Positions 1-9,197 of a DNA stretch of 64,000 bases are shown piece by piece (positions within the stretch are counted from its first letter, which is position 1; every line of letters starts with the position of its first letter). Source of the DNA: Halobacteriales archaeon QH_7_65_31 (lineage in GTDB: Archaea; Halobacteriota; Halobacteria; Halobacteriales; Haloarculaceae); contig PXQU01000004.1 in the NCBI GenBank assembly GCA_003021785.1, forward strand, positions 62,001 through 126,000, written 5' to 3'. The position numbers and the translations under genes are program-made. The notes beneath the pieces are model-generated. The model saw nothing but the letters and a program-made list of their open reading frames with translations, had not been told where the DNA came from and made no database searches.

Positions 1-721
1 ACACCTCGGTCAACATCGCGAAGATCGTCTCCTGCAGCGAGAAACACACGTCCTCGACGGGGACGCCGTCGTCGACGGCCTGCTTGGCCGCGCTCATGAT
101 ACCCGAGAAGGAGAAGTCCATCCCCTTCACGACGTAGGGAAGCGGGACGTACTCGCCGTCGCGCGCCTCGCGTTCCACCTTCGGCCCGCCGGGGTGTGAC
201 CAGCCGAGATGACGCGTGAACTTGTCGATGGCGTTGCCGACCCCGGTGTCCATCGTCTCCCCGAGAATCCGATACCGACCGCCGCGGTAGCCGAGCAGAT
301 GCGCGTTCGCGCCGCTGGCGTTCAGACAGACGGGCGACTCGAAGCCGGACCGATGGCGACCGATCTCCAGATGCGCGATCATGTGGTTCACGCCGACGAG
401 CGGGACGTTGAGCGAGAGGGACAGCGCCCGCGCGGCGGTCGCGACGATACGGAGGCACGGACCAAGTCCCGGTCCCTGCGAGAAGGCGATGGCGTCGATA
501 GCCTGCTCGCTGTCGCCGGCGATAGACTCGGCGTGGGTGCGGGCTGCCCGAACCACCTGCGGGATCGCCTCGCGCATATGTTCGGCCGCCTCGCGCGGGT
601 GAATCCCGCCGCTGTCGGGTTCGTAGGCGTCGGATTCGATGAACGTCTCGTCGGTCGCGGTGTCGTGGACGGAGGCGCTCGCACACCACGCGGTCCCTTC
701 GATCCCGAGGATACGCGTCAC
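1..721 (-). CDS. kae1: tRNA threonylcarbamoyladenosine synthase subunit Kae1 (Kae1-Bud32 in haloarchaea), N-terminal part
   Basis: Catalytic subunit of the KEOPS complex, which transfers threonylcarbamoyl to A37 of ANN-decoding tRNAs in the cytoplasm. About 240 residues are present before the gene runs off the left edge. Visible hallmarks are the N-terminal ASKHA strand (ILGIEGTAW), SQGPGLGPCLR near residues 81-91, and the metal-binding HxxxH (H113, H117, in NHMIAH) followed by the SGANAH loop. The start is GTG at 721; there is no ATG start at this position. In haloarchaea this protein is usually fused to a C-terminal Bud32 kinase, but that part lies outside the window. It is the last visible gene of the ribosomal/RNA polymerase operon. 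Confidence 0.93.
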   Translation of the reverse strand, partial: MTRILGIEGTAWCASASVHDTATDETFIESDAYEPDSGGIHPREAAEHMREAIPQVVRAARTHAESIAGDSEQAIDAIAFSQGPGLGPCLRIVATAARALSLSLNVPLVGVNHMIAHLEIGRHRSGFESPVCLNASGANAHLLGYRGGRYRILGETMDTGVGNAIDKFTRHLGWSHPGGPKVEREARDGEYVPLPYVVKGMDFSFSGIMSAAKQAVDDGVPVEDVCFSLQETIFAMLTEV

Positions 722-784
722 GGATCCACCGCTGGCGATCGACGCTGAAGCGGAGAGAACGCGATGCTCATACCGGAGAGACCG

Positions 785-919
785 TTACTGGAACTCGGTG
801 TAGCCGCACTTCCCGCAGTGGAGTCGGTCCCCGTGGTCACCGAGGAACGTGTCACCACAGCGAGGACACTGCTGTTTGTCCGTCGAGCCGTCCTCGTTGT
901 AGTAGTCGTTGCGGGCCAT
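785..919 (-). CDS. rps27ae: 30S ribosomal protein S27ae
   Basis: A 44-residue zinc-ribbon ribosomal protein of the small subunit. It has two CxxC pairs, QCPRCGD and HCGKCGY, spaced as in archaeal S27ae, and ends in YTEFQ. It is short and easily missed. Its ATG shares a base with the TGA of rps24e upstream (TGATG), so the two are almost certainly co-translated. The order rps24e-rps27ae followed by kae1 is widespread in archaea and supports the call. Confidence 0.95.
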   Translation of the reverse strand: MARNDYYNEDGSTDKQQCPRCGDTFLGDHGDRLHCGKCGYTEFQ

Positions 920-1218
920 CAGGCTTCGGCCTCCTCGTCGTCTTCGATCTTGTTGCGGTCGAGCATATACTCCTGTTCGACCTCGGTCGCGACCGCGGAG
1001 CTTTCGTACACCTTCGCGTAGCCGACGGTCGTCCGCATCCCGTACTTGGTGTCGAGCGCGTGGACGACGACCTCGTCGGCGTCCTTGTTGAGCGTCGCCG
1101 CGAGCGAGTCACGCACGGAGAGCCGCGACGGGCTGGCCTCCTCGTGTGTCACCTCGAACCGCACGTCGGTCCGGTGCAACATGGGGTTCTCGTCTTCGGA
1201 GATAACGTCGATTTCCAT
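919..1218 (-). CDS. rps24e: 30S ribosomal protein S24e
   Basis: Small-subunit ribosomal protein of 99 residues, the normal length for archaea. It begins [16 protein letters not shown], typical of the family, followed by a conserved basic/acidic core with [18 protein letters not shown], and ends in an acidic tail (DDEEAEA). It overlaps rps27ae by one base. A gap of about 55 bp separates it from the dephospho-CoA kinase gene upstream, long enough for an internal promoter, but its orientation and operon order match the conserved cluster. Confidence 0.96.
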   Translation of the reverse strand: MEIDVISEDENPMLHRTDVRFEVTHEEASPSRLSVRDSLAATLNKDADEVVVHALDTKYGMRTTVGYAKVYESSAVATEVEQEYMLDRNKIEDDEEAEA

Positions 1219-1273
1219 GGTTCGTTGTGTACATATCCCGCCGAAATGGGTAAAAGGATTTCGAGTCGCTGGC

Positions 1274-1804
1274 TCAGACGCCCAGAATCTCGTACGCTCG
1301 CTCGTGGTTCCCGACGAAGGAGTCGAGCAGCTCGCGCACCCGGTCGCGCAGCTCGGGCGTCACCGTCGCCAGCACCATCCCCTCGTCCGGCTGGCCGTAG
1401 ACGACGCTGGCCCCGTCCGGGAGGACGAGCACCGCCGGCAGCGCGGCGAGATCCTCCTCGCCGGCCACCTCTACCAACGTCGTCCCCTCGCGCTCGGCGG
1501 CGAGCAGCTCCAGCAACTCTGCCGACAGCGCGCCGGCGGGTGACTCGACCTCGACCCGCTCGTCGAAGCCGGTCGTCGCCTCGCGCACCGACGCACGGAC
1601 CGTCTCGCGTTTCGTCTTCCCGTCCACGAGCGCGAGAGACGGGTAGTAGCCCGCGTCGAGCAGGTGGTAGGTGACGATATCACCGACCGCGACGACCGGT
1701 TCGCCGGCGGCCGCCAGTAGCTCGTCGGCGTCCTGATACAGGGGGCCGAGCGGCTGTTTCAGCTCGGTACGCAGCTCCCTCGGAAGTTCGAGGAGGGCGT
1801 CCAT
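1274..1804 (-). CDS. GTP-dependent dephospho-CoA kinase (DUF359 family)
   Basis: Archaeal last-step enzyme of coenzyme A synthesis, phosphorylating dephospho-CoA with GTP. The 176-residue product carries the family signature VAVGDIVTYHLL followed by a short aspartate-containing segment (LVDGKTKR), then PAGALSAEL and an EGEEDL-like region (AGEEDLAALPAVL), and later VVYGQPDEGMVL. A longer in-frame reading exists upstream, but the ATG at 1804 overlaps the spt4 stop by one base (TGATG) and gives the family length. Spt4 is immediately upstream and rps24e downstream, the usual archaeal neighbours. Confidence 0.9.
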   Translation of the reverse strand: MDALLELPRELRTELKQPLGPLYQDADELLAAAGEPVVAVGDIVTYHLLDAGYYPSLALVDGKTKRETVRASVREATTGFDERVEVESPAGALSAELLELLAAEREGTTLVEVAGEEDLAALPAVLVLPDGASVVYGQPDEGMVLATVTPELRDRVRELLDSFVGNHERAYEILGV

Positions 1805-2001
1805 CACCTGACCTTCAGCGCGTACTTGCCCGCCTCGTCGATCTCCATCTCGGTCGCGATCTGTGAGTGTTCGGGACTGGTGATGACGACGTAGCCCGCC
1901 CAGTCTTCCGTCAGCGAGTTCGAGCCACAAGCGGGACACTGCTCGCCGTCGTCGACATCGAGCACGCGGTGGCAGTCACGACAGACGAGTCGTTGCGCCA
2001 T
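1804..2001 (-). CDS. spt4: Transcription elongation factor Spt4 (RpoE'')
   Basis: A 65-residue zinc-finger protein that pairs with Spt5 to keep RNA polymerase processive. It has the N-terminal CRDCHRVL and CPACGS zinc ligands, then the Spt5-binding DWAGYVVI segment. Length and order directly after rpoE' match archaea generally. Its stop and the start of the dephospho-CoA kinase gene share one base, and its own ATG directly abuts the rpoE' stop, so the cluster is translationally coupled. Confidence 0.95.
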   Translation of the reverse strand: MAQRLVCRDCHRVLDVDDGEQCPACGSNSLTEDWAGYVVITSPEHSQIATEMEIDEAGKYALKVR

Positions 2002-2583
2002 TCAGTTCCCTCCGCTCGCCCGCTCCGTGCGGTTCTGTTCGAGCCACTCGTGTTTGCCGAGCCCGACCTGTTTCGCGGTCAGCCCGATCTTCGAGTCGCG
2101 CGGGTTGCGCTCGTCGATGCTCTTGGTGACGATACGCGTCCGAACCGCGTCGCCGACGCCGAGTAGTCGATCGGAGTCACGGGAGGCGAGCTGTTCGTTC
2201 TCGCCGTCGAACGCGAGATACTCGTCAGAGATCTGCGAGACGTGGAGCAGTCCGTCGACCGGTCCGATCCCGACGAACGCGCCGAAGTTGACCGCCTCGA
2301 CGACCTCGCCGTCGACGACCTCCTGCATCTGCGGATCGTAGGTGATCGCTTCGAACGTCGCCTCGTAGTAGACGCTCGGCTGGTTCGGCACGACAGCGCC
2401 GGTCCCGATATCCGTCACTTCCGTGACGGTGACGACGGAGCCGACCTGCTCGTCCATCTTCCCCTCCAGCTTCTCTTGGAGCAGCTGTTTGATCAGTTCC
2501 GACGGTACTTCTGGGGAGGAGCGATCCGGCAGAAACTCCGGCGGGACCTCCACCGTATCTTTGAGTGTAACCTTCTTGTACAT
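2002..2583 (-). CDS. rpoE1: DNA-directed RNA polymerase subunit Rpo7 (RpoE')
   Basis: Stalk subunit of archaeal RNA polymerase (Rpb7 homologue) that binds Rpo4 and nascent RNA. The 193-residue protein starts MYKKVTLKDTVEVPPEF, has the N-terminal RNP-like domain with a G-rich stretch (GKMDEQVGSVVTVTEV), and a C-terminal S1/OB domain around residues 83-170 (VNFGAFVGIGPVDGLLHVSQ). The start overlaps the PIN-gene stop (TAATG). Gene order PIN-rpoE'-spt4 is a classic archaeal arrangement. Confidence 0.97.
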   Translation of the reverse strand: MYKKVTLKDTVEVPPEFLPDRSSPEVPSELIKQLLQEKLEGKMDEQVGSVVTVTEVTDIGTGAVVPNQPSVYYEATFEAITYDPQMQEVVDGEVVEAVNFGAFVGIGPVDGLLHVSQISDEYLAFDGENEQLASRDSDRLLGVGDAVRTRIVTKSIDERNPRDSKIGLTAKQVGLGKHEWLEQNRTERASGGN

Positions 2584-2951
2584 TAGTCGGTTATGGCGAG
2601 TTTATCCTCCCCGCGTAAACAGATTACGGGAACGGACGCGTCCGCGAGCCGCTGTCGCAGTGGTCTGTCGTTCGTTACGGCGTACGCGCACTCGCGACCG
2701 AGCGCGAGCACCGCGTCGTCGGCGTAGTCCGCGTCGGTCGCTACGACCGTACAGCGGTCGGCGAGATCGCGACCGACGGACGCGGCCGTTCCCTCGGCCC
2801 CGTTCCCCTCGGCCAGCTTCTCGAGCTCGTCGACGACCGTCTCGGGAACGACCAGCTCGTACTCGTCCAGCAGTCGGTCGAGTTCGTCGAACAGCCGCAC
2901 GTCACACTCGACGGGCATCATCAGCGCGTTCGTGTCGACGACGACCCGCAT
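2583..2951 (-). CDS. PIN-domain ribonuclease, VapC9/Fcf1-like
   Basis: A 122-residue single PIN domain. Acidic active-site candidates are D6 (VVVDTNAL), E42 (VVDELEKL), D75/D79 and D95 (VTNDRPLRQRL). Archaeal proteins at this conserved position, between aIF2-gamma and RpoE', are usually annotated as VapC9 or Fcf1/Utp24-like. The fixed linkage to translation and transcription genes, with no antitoxin gene beside it, argues for a housekeeping role in rRNA processing rather than a toxin; that role is inference. It overlaps both neighbours by one base. Confidence 0.88.
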   Translation of the reverse strand: MRVVVDTNALMMPVECDVRLFDELDRLLDEYELVVPETVVDELEKLAEGNGAEGTAASVGRDLADRCTVVATDADYADDAVLALGRECAYAVTNDRPLRQRLADASVPVICLRGEDKLAITD

Positions 2952-4162
2952 CAGTTCAGGGTCCCGACGCCGATGAGCCGCCAGCGCGCGCCGATACGCC
3001 GGCTGATCGCGATCTTCGCCCCCGACTCGGCACAGACGGGTCGCTGAAGCGTCACCTCTGCCTCCTCGTCGCGAGCGGAGGTGACCGAGCCGACTGTCGT
3101 CGCGGTTCCGACCGTCAACATCAGCGGCTCGTTCGTCGAGATCGGGTCGATCTCCTCGTCGTCGCTCACCACCCGCTCTAACAGCTCGACGTCCATCGTG
3201 AAGCTGTCGTGAACGGGCGGGAGCGACGCCGCCGGGCCGGCGACCTGCCCGGCCAGTCCGTCACCCTTCGTCATCCCGGGATCGAGTCCGGTCCCGACGC
3301 CGATGAGTCCCCCGGGCGTGGCTGAATCGACCGTCGAGCCACCCGCCTGTAGCGATCGGACGGTCGTCGTGACCGGTTCGTAGCTCCCGTCGTCCTCCCG
3401 ACCGGGCCGGATCTCGATCTCCGCGCCCGCGTCGAGCGTCCCCTGCGTCAGCGAGCCGCCGACGACGCCGCCGGCCAGCTTCTCGAACGTCGTCCCCGGA
3501 CGGTTGATATCGAAGGAGCGGGCGGCGAGCAGCCGTGGGTCCGTGTCCGGGTCACGCTCTGGCGTCGGAATCGTCTCCTCGATCGCGTCGATGAGCACGT
3601 CGATGTTGCTCTCCTGTTCGGCCGAGATCGGCACGACCGGCGCGTCCTCGGCAACGGTCCCCTCAACGAACGACTGGATCTGCTCGTAGTTCTCGCGGGC
3701 CTGCTCACCGTCCACGAGGTCGATCTTGTTCTGTGCGATGACGACGTTCTCGATGCCGATGATGTCGAGCGCCATCAGATGCTCCTCGGTCTGGGCCTGC
3801 GGAACCGCCTCGTCTGCTCCCACGACGAGCACGGCTCCGTCCATGATGGAGGCTCCGGAGAGCATCGTCGCCATCAGCGTCTCGTGACCGGGCGAATCGA
3901 CGAAAGAGACGGTACGGACGTGGTCGGTCTCGACCCCATCGACGGTCTGTTCGACCGTGTAGCAGTCGGGCGTCTCGACGTCCGGCCGTCGCCGGAACGT
4001 CGCGTCCGCGTAGCCGAGCCGGATGGAGATGCCGCGTTTCATCTCCTCGGAGTGCTGGTCGGTCCACTCGCCGGACAACGCCTGTACGAGCGTCGTCTTG
4101 CCGTGATCGACGTGACCCACCAGTCCGATGTTCACCTCCGGTTGTTGATGATTTGCAGTCAT
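2951..4162 (-). CDS. eif2g: Translation initiation factor aIF2 subunit gamma
   Basis: GTP-binding subunit of aIF2, which delivers initiator Met-tRNA to the small ribosomal subunit. The 403-residue protein carries GHVDHGKTT (residues 16-24), a switch I region with [18 protein letters not shown], the NKID motif (QNKIDLVD), then the beta-barrel domains II and III. The metal-knuckle region reads [10 protein letters not shown], with fewer cysteines than in some archaea. It is the first gene of the minus-strand operon. A TATA-like CTTTATCC on the minus strand near 4200 lies about 38 bp before the ATG and probably drives the cluster. Confidence 0.97.
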   Translation of the reverse strand: MTANHQQPEVNIGLVGHVDHGKTTLVQALSGEWTDQHSEEMKRGISIRLGYADATFRRRPDVETPDCYTVEQTVDGVETDHVRTVSFVDSPGHETLMATMLSGASIMDGAVLVVGADEAVPQAQTEEHLMALDIIGIENVVIAQNKIDLVDGEQARENYEQIQSFVEGTVAEDAPVVPISAEQESNIDVLIDAIEETIPTPERDPDTDPRLLAARSFDINRPGTTFEKLAGGVVGGSLTQGTLDAGAEIEIRPGREDDGSYEPVTTTVRSLQAGGSTVDSATPGGLIGVGTGLDPGMTKGDGLAGQVAGPAASLPPVHDSFTMDVELLERVVSDDEEIDPISTNEPLMLTVGTATTVGSVTSARDEEAEVTLQRPVCAESGAKIAISRRIGARWRLIGVGTLN

Positions 4163-4300
4163 TGCGTAATTGTGTCAGACTGGCCCCGTGTGACGGATAA
4201 AGCTACCGTGTCGCAGAGAGCCGGTGTTCGAGACCAGCCTCTGTAGATGACGAGAACGGCCTACCCCCACGGCTAAGCCGTAGCCACCTCTCCCGTTGGT

Positions 4301-4978
4301 ATGCTCGATACCGACCGGATTTCGACGCTCACGTTCGACTCCTACAGCACGATCGTCGATGTCGGCTCCGCCGTCGACGTGCTCGCCGGCCACGTCGCTG
4401 ACCCCGAACGCGTCGCCGAGCGATGGCGCTCGCAGTCGCTCCTCTACTCGGTGGTCGTCAACGACGTGGACAGCTACGAGCCGTTCTACGAGCTGAACCG
4501 TCGCGCGCTCGCTCACGCGCTCGAAACCGCCGGCGCAGACGTGACCGAGACGGAGCGCGAGGAGATTCTCTCGGTGTATCTGGATCTCCGCGTGTTTTCG
4601 GACGTGCGTGCCGGGCTCGACCGGCTCACCGAGGCGTACGACTGCTGGGTCGTCTCGAACGGCAACCCCGAGATGCTCGACCGAATGTTCGAGGTGGCCG
4701 ACCTCCACGACCGCGTCGAGGGGTACGTCAGCGCCGACGAGATCGGGACGTTCAAGCCGGACGGTGAGCTCTACCGCCACGCCGCCGCCCGGATCGGGAC
4801 GCCGATCGAGGAACTCGCACACGTCACGGCCGGCTGGTTCGACGTCGCGGGTGCGGAAGCCGCCGGAATGCAGGCCGTCTGGGTAAACCGCGACGGTGGC
4901 CCGTATCCGAACGTCGGCCCGGACCCGTCACTGGAGGTAGACTCGTTCACCGCGCTCGCGGACGAACTCGACCCGTAG
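4301..4978 (+). CDS. HAD-family hydrolase, L-2-haloacid dehalogenase-like
   Basis: A 225-residue HAD hydrolase. Motif I is TFDSYST with the nucleophile Asp13, the second motif is VVSNG, and the Lys is in FKPDGELY. The overall pattern, including HVTAGWFDVAGAEAAGM near the C-terminus, is that of type II haloacid dehalogenases. The Ser-Ser-Asn segment that binds substrate and water in true L-2-haloacid dehalogenases reads Thr-Ala-Gly here, so dehalogenase activity is doubtful; a phosphatase or other HAD reaction is possible. It stands alone, divergent from the aIF2 operon, with ATG only about 10 bp after a CCACGGCTAAG stretch. Confidence 0.85.
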   Translation: MLDTDRISTLTFDSYSTIVDVGSAVDVLAGHVADPERVAERWRSQSLLYSVVVNDVDSYEPFYELNRRALAHALETAGADVTETEREEILSVYLDLRVFSDVRAGLDRLTEAYDCWVVSNGNPEMLDRMFEVADLHDRVEGYVSADEIGTFKPDGELYRHAAARIGTPIEELAHVTAGWFDVAGAEAAGMQAVWVNRDGGPYPNVGPDPSLEVDSFTALADELDP

Positions 4979-5017
4979 AACCACCACGACTATGGGGGAC
5001 TCTCCGAATATCGCAGC

Positions 5018-6331
5018 ATGGACTCCGGACGCACCACTGTGCTGTTGTTGGTGGTCGTGCTCTCCACCTCGCTCCTCGCCGGTGTCGCCTACAGCAGTGA
5101 CACCGCCCGACAGACGACGACCGACGAGCGCTACACCCTCTTCGGCGTGCAGGCCGACGGCTGGTTCGGCAACGACAACGGGTACGCCGCCGTCGTCGAC
5201 GAGTCCGGCACGACCGTCTGGAACTGGTCGGTCCCGAACTCTCGCGTGTTCGACACCGAACAGCTGGAGAACGGAAACATTCAGGTCAGCGTGGCCGTCT
5301 CGGTCCCGCAGGCGGACTGTCCGACCGACTACCGCGAGGACCGCTTCGATCGCCCCTGCGTCCGGAACCGCGTCGTCGAACTCGACTACGAGACACAGGA
5401 TATCGTCTGGGAGTACGACTGGTACGACGCCTTCCCGAACCACCACGAGGTCCACGACGCCGACCGACTGCCGAGCGGCGAGACCGCGATCGCCGACATG
5501 GGGAACCACCGCGCGTTCGTCGTCGATCAGTCGGGGACGATCACGTGGGAGTGGAACGCGAGCGACCACATTAGCCGGGACACCGAGTGGTTCGACGAGC
5601 ACGTCCCCGAGGGGAGCGAGGACGAGTTCGCCAGCAACGGGCCGGAGTCCGACTGGACGCATCTGAACGACATCGACCGGCTCGACAACGGCAACTTCCT
5701 GCTGTCGATCCGCAACTACGACGTGGTCCTCGAAGTCGCGCGCAACGAGAGCATCGTCGAGACGTACGGCGAGCCGGGCGACCACTCGATCATGGACGAA
5801 CAGCACAACCCGAACCTGTTAGCGGAGACGGGGACGCTCGTGGTCGCGGATTCGGGCAACGACCGCATCGTGGAGCTGAACGCCACGAACCAGACGGTCG
5901 TCTCGGAGTACGGCTCCGTCCCCGCCGGCTCGAACGTCGGTGACCCGTCGCTTCGGTGGCCCCGCGACGCCGACCGGCTCCCGAACGGCAACACGCTCAT
6001 CACCGACTCGCGGCGGTTCCGTATCCTCGAGGTCGCGCCCAACGGGTCGGTCGTCTGGTCGCATCTCCGACAGGATGACCGCTCGATCGTCTACGAGGCC
6101 GACCGCATCCGACTCGACGGTGAGTATCTCCCCGAGGAGCCGTCGGTCTCGACGGATAACGCGACGCTCGTCACGCGGACGAACGGCCCGCTGGTAGATC
6201 TGTACGCGACGCTGGACTCGTATCTCGCGTTCGTGCCATTTCTGCCGCTGTGGGTCGGCCCGCTCCCGCTGGTGATCGGGCTCGTCGATCTCGGCGCGCT
6301 CCTCCTGCTCGTGCGCGGACGGCTCCGCTGA
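5018..6331 (+). CDS. Arylsulfotransferase-family (ASST) beta-propeller protein, membrane-anchored
   Basis: A 437-residue protein with an N-terminal hydrophobic segment (about residues 7-24), a long extracellular part with repeated blades (GYAAVVDESGTTVWNW, EYDWYDAFPNHHEVHDADRL, HLNDIDRLDNGNFLLS, PRDADRLPNGNTLITDS) and a C-terminal transmembrane helix near residues 405-432. The repeated 'H-x-x-D-R-L-x-x-G/N-x' blades are typical of arylsulfotransferases. A sulfate-transfer function is not established for haloarchaeal members and the true substrate is unknown. N-glycosylation sequons (NAS, NDS, NGS) are frequent, fitting surface exposure. It ends exactly where the convergent acyltransferase gene ends. 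Confidence 0.8.
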   Translation: MDSGRTTVLLLVVVLSTSLLAGVAYSSDTARQTTTDERYTLFGVQADGWFGNDNGYAAVVDESGTTVWNWSVPNSRVFDTEQLENGNIQVSVAVSVPQADCPTDYREDRFDRPCVRNRVVELDYETQDIVWEYDWYDAFPNHHEVHDADRLPSGETAIADMGNHRAFVVDQSGTITWEWNASDHISRDTEWFDEHVPEGSEDEFASNGPESDWTHLNDIDRLDNGNFLLSIRNYDVVLEVARNESIVETYGEPGDHSIMDEQHNPNLLAETGTLVVADSGNDRIVELNATNQTVVSEYGSVPAGSNVGDPSLRWPRDADRLPNGNTLITDSRRFRILEVAPNGSVVWSHLRQDDRSIVYEADRIRLDGEYLPEEPSVSTDNATLVTRTNGPLVDLYATLDSYLAFVPFLPLWVGPLPLVIGLVDLGALLLLVRGRLR

Positions 6332-7270
6332 TCAGCGCTCGCGGTGGCGACGCGTCGGTCGCGACAGCTCCGGCGGGCGCTCGAACTCGTCGAAGGAGAC
6401 GAACCCCTCCGAAAGCGTGTACTCCAGCTCTCGTTCCTCGCTGTTATCGGTAAGTGATCCTTCTTCGAGGGTCGTTTCGTCCTCGAATCCAGGCTTCACG
6501 CGCACCGCTTTTGCCGGCTGGCCGACGACGACGTGGTGGGCGGGAACGTCACCCGTGACCGTCGAGCGCGCGCCGACGACGCTGTTTTCCGCGACTTCGA
6601 CCCCGGCGTTGACCATCACGTCGTACGTGATGCGGGCGTCGTCCTCGATGATCGTGTGGTAGTTTCGCACCTCGGTCTGATCGACGATATCGTGATCGTG
6701 GCTGTACACGTGTGCTCGGTCAGAGATCGAGACTCGGTCACCGATGGTGAGCTTCCCGCGGTCGTCGAGATGCACGTCGTCGTGGACGACGACGTTGTCA
6801 CCGATCGTGATGTTGTGCCCGTACGAGAAGGTGACGCCTTTGAAGAAGCGGACGTTCTCGCCGACCTCGTCGAACAGGTGCGACGCGAGCATCTCGCGAA
6901 AGCGGAGCGCGAAGGCGATGTTGTCGGCCATCGGCGTGGCATCGAACTGCCGCCAGAGCCACTGGAGATGTTTCGACCGCTCGAACCGCTGTTCGTCCTT
7001 CTCGGCGTAGTACTCGCTCTCCAGCGTAGAGTTACACGGGTCGTACCCCTGGAGTCGGACGCGCTCTGCGGCCGACACCGACTTGCCCGACTGCCACCGC
7101 TCGTACGATTCCCTGTCACCGTGGAGGTCCACGAGGATGTCCTGAACGACCTCGCAGGTGCTCTCGCCGCCGTCGGTGCGTGCGGCGGTCAGTCGCTCGT
7201 CGACCTCGGTGACGAGCTGTTCGAGTCCGGTCTCGGCATCGGGCGGGAGTCGGACGTGGCGTTTTGTCAT
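6332..7270 (-). CDS. Hexapeptide-repeat (left-handed beta-helix) acyltransferase, maltose O-acetyltransferase-like
   Basis: A 312-residue protein. The N-terminal ~100 residues are helical with the Mac-like segment LESEYYAEKDEQRF, followed by hexapeptide repeats from about residue 140 to 245 (FSYGHNITIGDNVVV, VHLDDRGKLTIGDRVSI, IIEDDARI, VGARSTVTGDVPAHHVVVGQPAKAVRVKP). This final block is the standard acetyl-CoA-binding end of the xenobiotic/maltose acetyltransferase group. A likely catalytic His is in VYSHDHDI. A conserved N-terminal MTKRHVRLPPDAE region precedes the catalytic part. The acceptor cannot be told from sequence; a sugar is the family norm. Confidence 0.87.
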   Translation of the reverse strand: MTKRHVRLPPDAETGLEQLVTEVDERLTAARTDGGESTCEVVQDILVDLHGDRESYERWQSGKSVSAAERVRLQGYDPCNSTLESEYYAEKDEQRFERSKHLQWLWRQFDATPMADNIAFALRFREMLASHLFDEVGENVRFFKGVTFSYGHNITIGDNVVVHDDVHLDDRGKLTIGDRVSISDRAHVYSHDHDIVDQTEVRNYHTIIEDDARITYDVMVNAGVEVAENSVVGARSTVTGDVPAHHVVVGQPAKAVRVKPGFEDETTLEEGSLTDNSEERELEYTLSEGFVSFDEFERPPELSRPTRRHRER

Positions 7271-7421
7271 ACGTTCTGGTATCCTCGCGGCGCGTATCAG
7301 CGTTTCCGTCGCCGAACCGTTACCTCTCGGTAACCGCCCACGTGCGGGCGCTCCGCGGAGTCACGGCGATCTAAGTGCCCGAGCCGGAACGCTCTTGCGA
7401 CGGACGACCGTTCCTGCGGTA

Positions 7422-9194
7422 ATGGCGGATACGCTGACGCTCGTGCTCGTCGCGGTACTCGGCTTCACGCTCGCCGGTCTCGGCGCGAAATCGCGGGGGC
7501 TGCTCCCGGGGTGGCTTCAGCTCTCCGGCCCGATCGTGACGCTCCACACCGACCGGGGGAAGGCGCTTCTCACCAAGCTCGCTCAGCCGAAGCGGTTCTG
7601 GCGCGCGTGGGGGAACCTCGGCGTCGGCGTCGCGCTGATCGTGATGGCCGGCTCGTTCGTCCTCGTCCTCCTCGGCGGGCTTCAGGCGCTCGCTAACCCG
7701 CAGCCGACACAGCTCACGCAGCCGCGGAACGTCCTCGCGATCCCGGGCGTGAACGACTTCCTCCCGCTGTCTGCGGCTCCCGAGATCGTCGCCGCCCTCC
7801 TCGTCGGTCTCGTCGTCCACGAGGGCGGACACGGACTGCTCTCGCGGGTCGAGGACATCGAAATCGACTCGATGGGGCTGGCGCTCCTCGCATTCATCCC
7901 GGTCGGCGCGTTCGTCGAACCCGACGAACAGCAGCAGGCCGACGCCAGCCGGGGCGCACGAACCCGGATGTTCGCCGCCGGGATCACCAACAACTTCGCC
8001 GTCGCCATCGTCGCGTTCGCTCTCCTCTTCGGCCCGGTCGCCGGCTCTATCGCCGTCGTCTCCGGCGCACCGATCGCGGGCGTCCTCCCCGGCGGAGCCG
8101 CCGCACAGGGGGGTGTCGATCGCGGCGACGTGATCACCAGCGTCGACGGGACACAGGTCACGGGCCCCGCCGACTTCGATACCCTGCTCGATTCGACCGA
8201 CGAGCGAACGGTCTCCGTCGCGCTCGAATCGGGCGAGACGACGAGCGTCGAGCGGTCGCTCACTGTCACCGGTGCTGGCGCGAACGCCCCCTTCGGTATC
8301 AACACGACCGTCGCGCGGGTGAACGCGACGGCGGTGTACACCGAACCCGGGCTGACCGCCGCGGTGACCGATCGCGAGGTCGCGACGATCGAGAGTGCAG
8401 CCGGCGAGCGCGTCACTACACCGATCGGAGCGTACACGAACGTCTCACAGCCGGGCGAGCGCGGCCCGTCGCCGCTGGCCGACGCCTCCGGACTCGGCGG
8501 TGAGTCGTTCATCATTACCGCGTTCGACGGTAACCGGGTCGTCGACAGCGAGACGCTCGGATCGCTGCTCGACGAGACGGACCCCGGTCAGTCGGTCACG
8601 GTCGCCGGCTACCACGACGGCGAGCGCCGGACGTTCGACGTGACCCTCGCCGCGCATCCGCGCGAGGACACCGGCTTCCTCGGCGTCACCATCCAACCGG
8701 GCGTCACCGGGATGAGCGTCGATGACTTCGGCGTCGAGGAGTATCCGGCAGACGTTTTCCTCACAGCCCTCGGCGGCGGTGGCGACGACGGACTGAACGG
8801 TATCCAGCGCGCCGTGTTCACGATCAGTCTCCCGTTCGCGGCAGTGACGCTCCCGAACGTCGATCAGCCGTTCCCCGGCTTCGTCGGCGTCTACGAGAAC
8901 TTCTACGCGGCCGGTGACGGTCCCCTCGCGTTCCTCGGCACGGGACCGCTGCTCCTGCTCGCGACGCTGCTGTTCTGGATCGCGTGGATCAACGTCATCC
9001 TCGGGCAGTTCAACTGCGTGCCTGCGTTCCCGCTCGACGGCGGTCGCATCCTCCGGACCTCGACGGAGGCGGTCGTCTCGCGGCTCCCGCTCTCGGAGAA
9101 GTACGCCGCGACCCGCGCCGTCACCGTCACGATCGGACTGTCGATGCTCGTGTCGCTGCTCGCGACTATCTTCGCGCCACAGCTCCTCGGGTGA
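7422..9194 (+). CDS. Site-2 protease-family intramembrane metalloprotease (M50) with two PDZ domains
   Basis: A 590-residue polytopic protease. The zinc motif is HEGGH (in LVVHEGGHGLLSR) and the second signature is NCVPAFPLDGGR near the C-terminus. Between them lie two PDZ-like blocks, the first GVLPGGAAAQGGVDRGDVI and the second around GESFIITAFDGNRVV, on the outside of the membrane. At least five hydrophobic segments flank them. The start ATG at 7422 gives MADTLTLVLVAVLGF, an immediate membrane helix; longer readings upstream are not credible. Family role: cleavage of membrane-embedded regulators or signal-peptide remnants; substrate unknown. Confidence 0.92.
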   Translation: MADTLTLVLVAVLGFTLAGLGAKSRGLLPGWLQLSGPIVTLHTDRGKALLTKLAQPKRFWRAWGNLGVGVALIVMAGSFVLVLLGGLQALANPQPTQLTQPRNVLAIPGVNDFLPLSAAPEIVAALLVGLVVHEGGHGLLSRVEDIEIDSMGLALLAFIPVGAFVEPDEQQQADASRGARTRMFAAGITNNFAVAIVAFALLFGPVAGSIAVVSGAPIAGVLPGGAAAQGGVDRGDVITSVDGTQVTGPADFDTLLDSTDERTVSVALESGETTSVERSLTVTGAGANAPFGINTTVARVNATAVYTEPGLTAAVTDREVATIESAAGERVTTPIGAYTNVSQPGERGPSPLADASGLGGESFIITAFDGNRVVDSETLGSLLDETDPGQSVTVAGYHDGERRTFDVTLAAHPREDTGFLGVTIQPGVTGMSVDDFGVEEYPADVFLTALGGGGDDGLNGIQRAVFTISLPFAAVTLPNVDQPFPGFVGVYENFYAAGDGPLAFLGTGPLLLLATLLFWIAWINVILGQFNCVPAFPLDGGRILRTSTEAVVSRLPLSEKYAATRAVTVTIGLSMLVSLLATIFAPQLLG

Positions 9195-9197
9195 GCG

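Noticed and set aside
2583-2951. PIN protein as a toxin of a VapBC pair
   Set aside because: No antitoxin gene is adjacent and the position within the aIF2-RpoE'-Spt4 operon is conserved, which favours a housekeeping ribonuclease.
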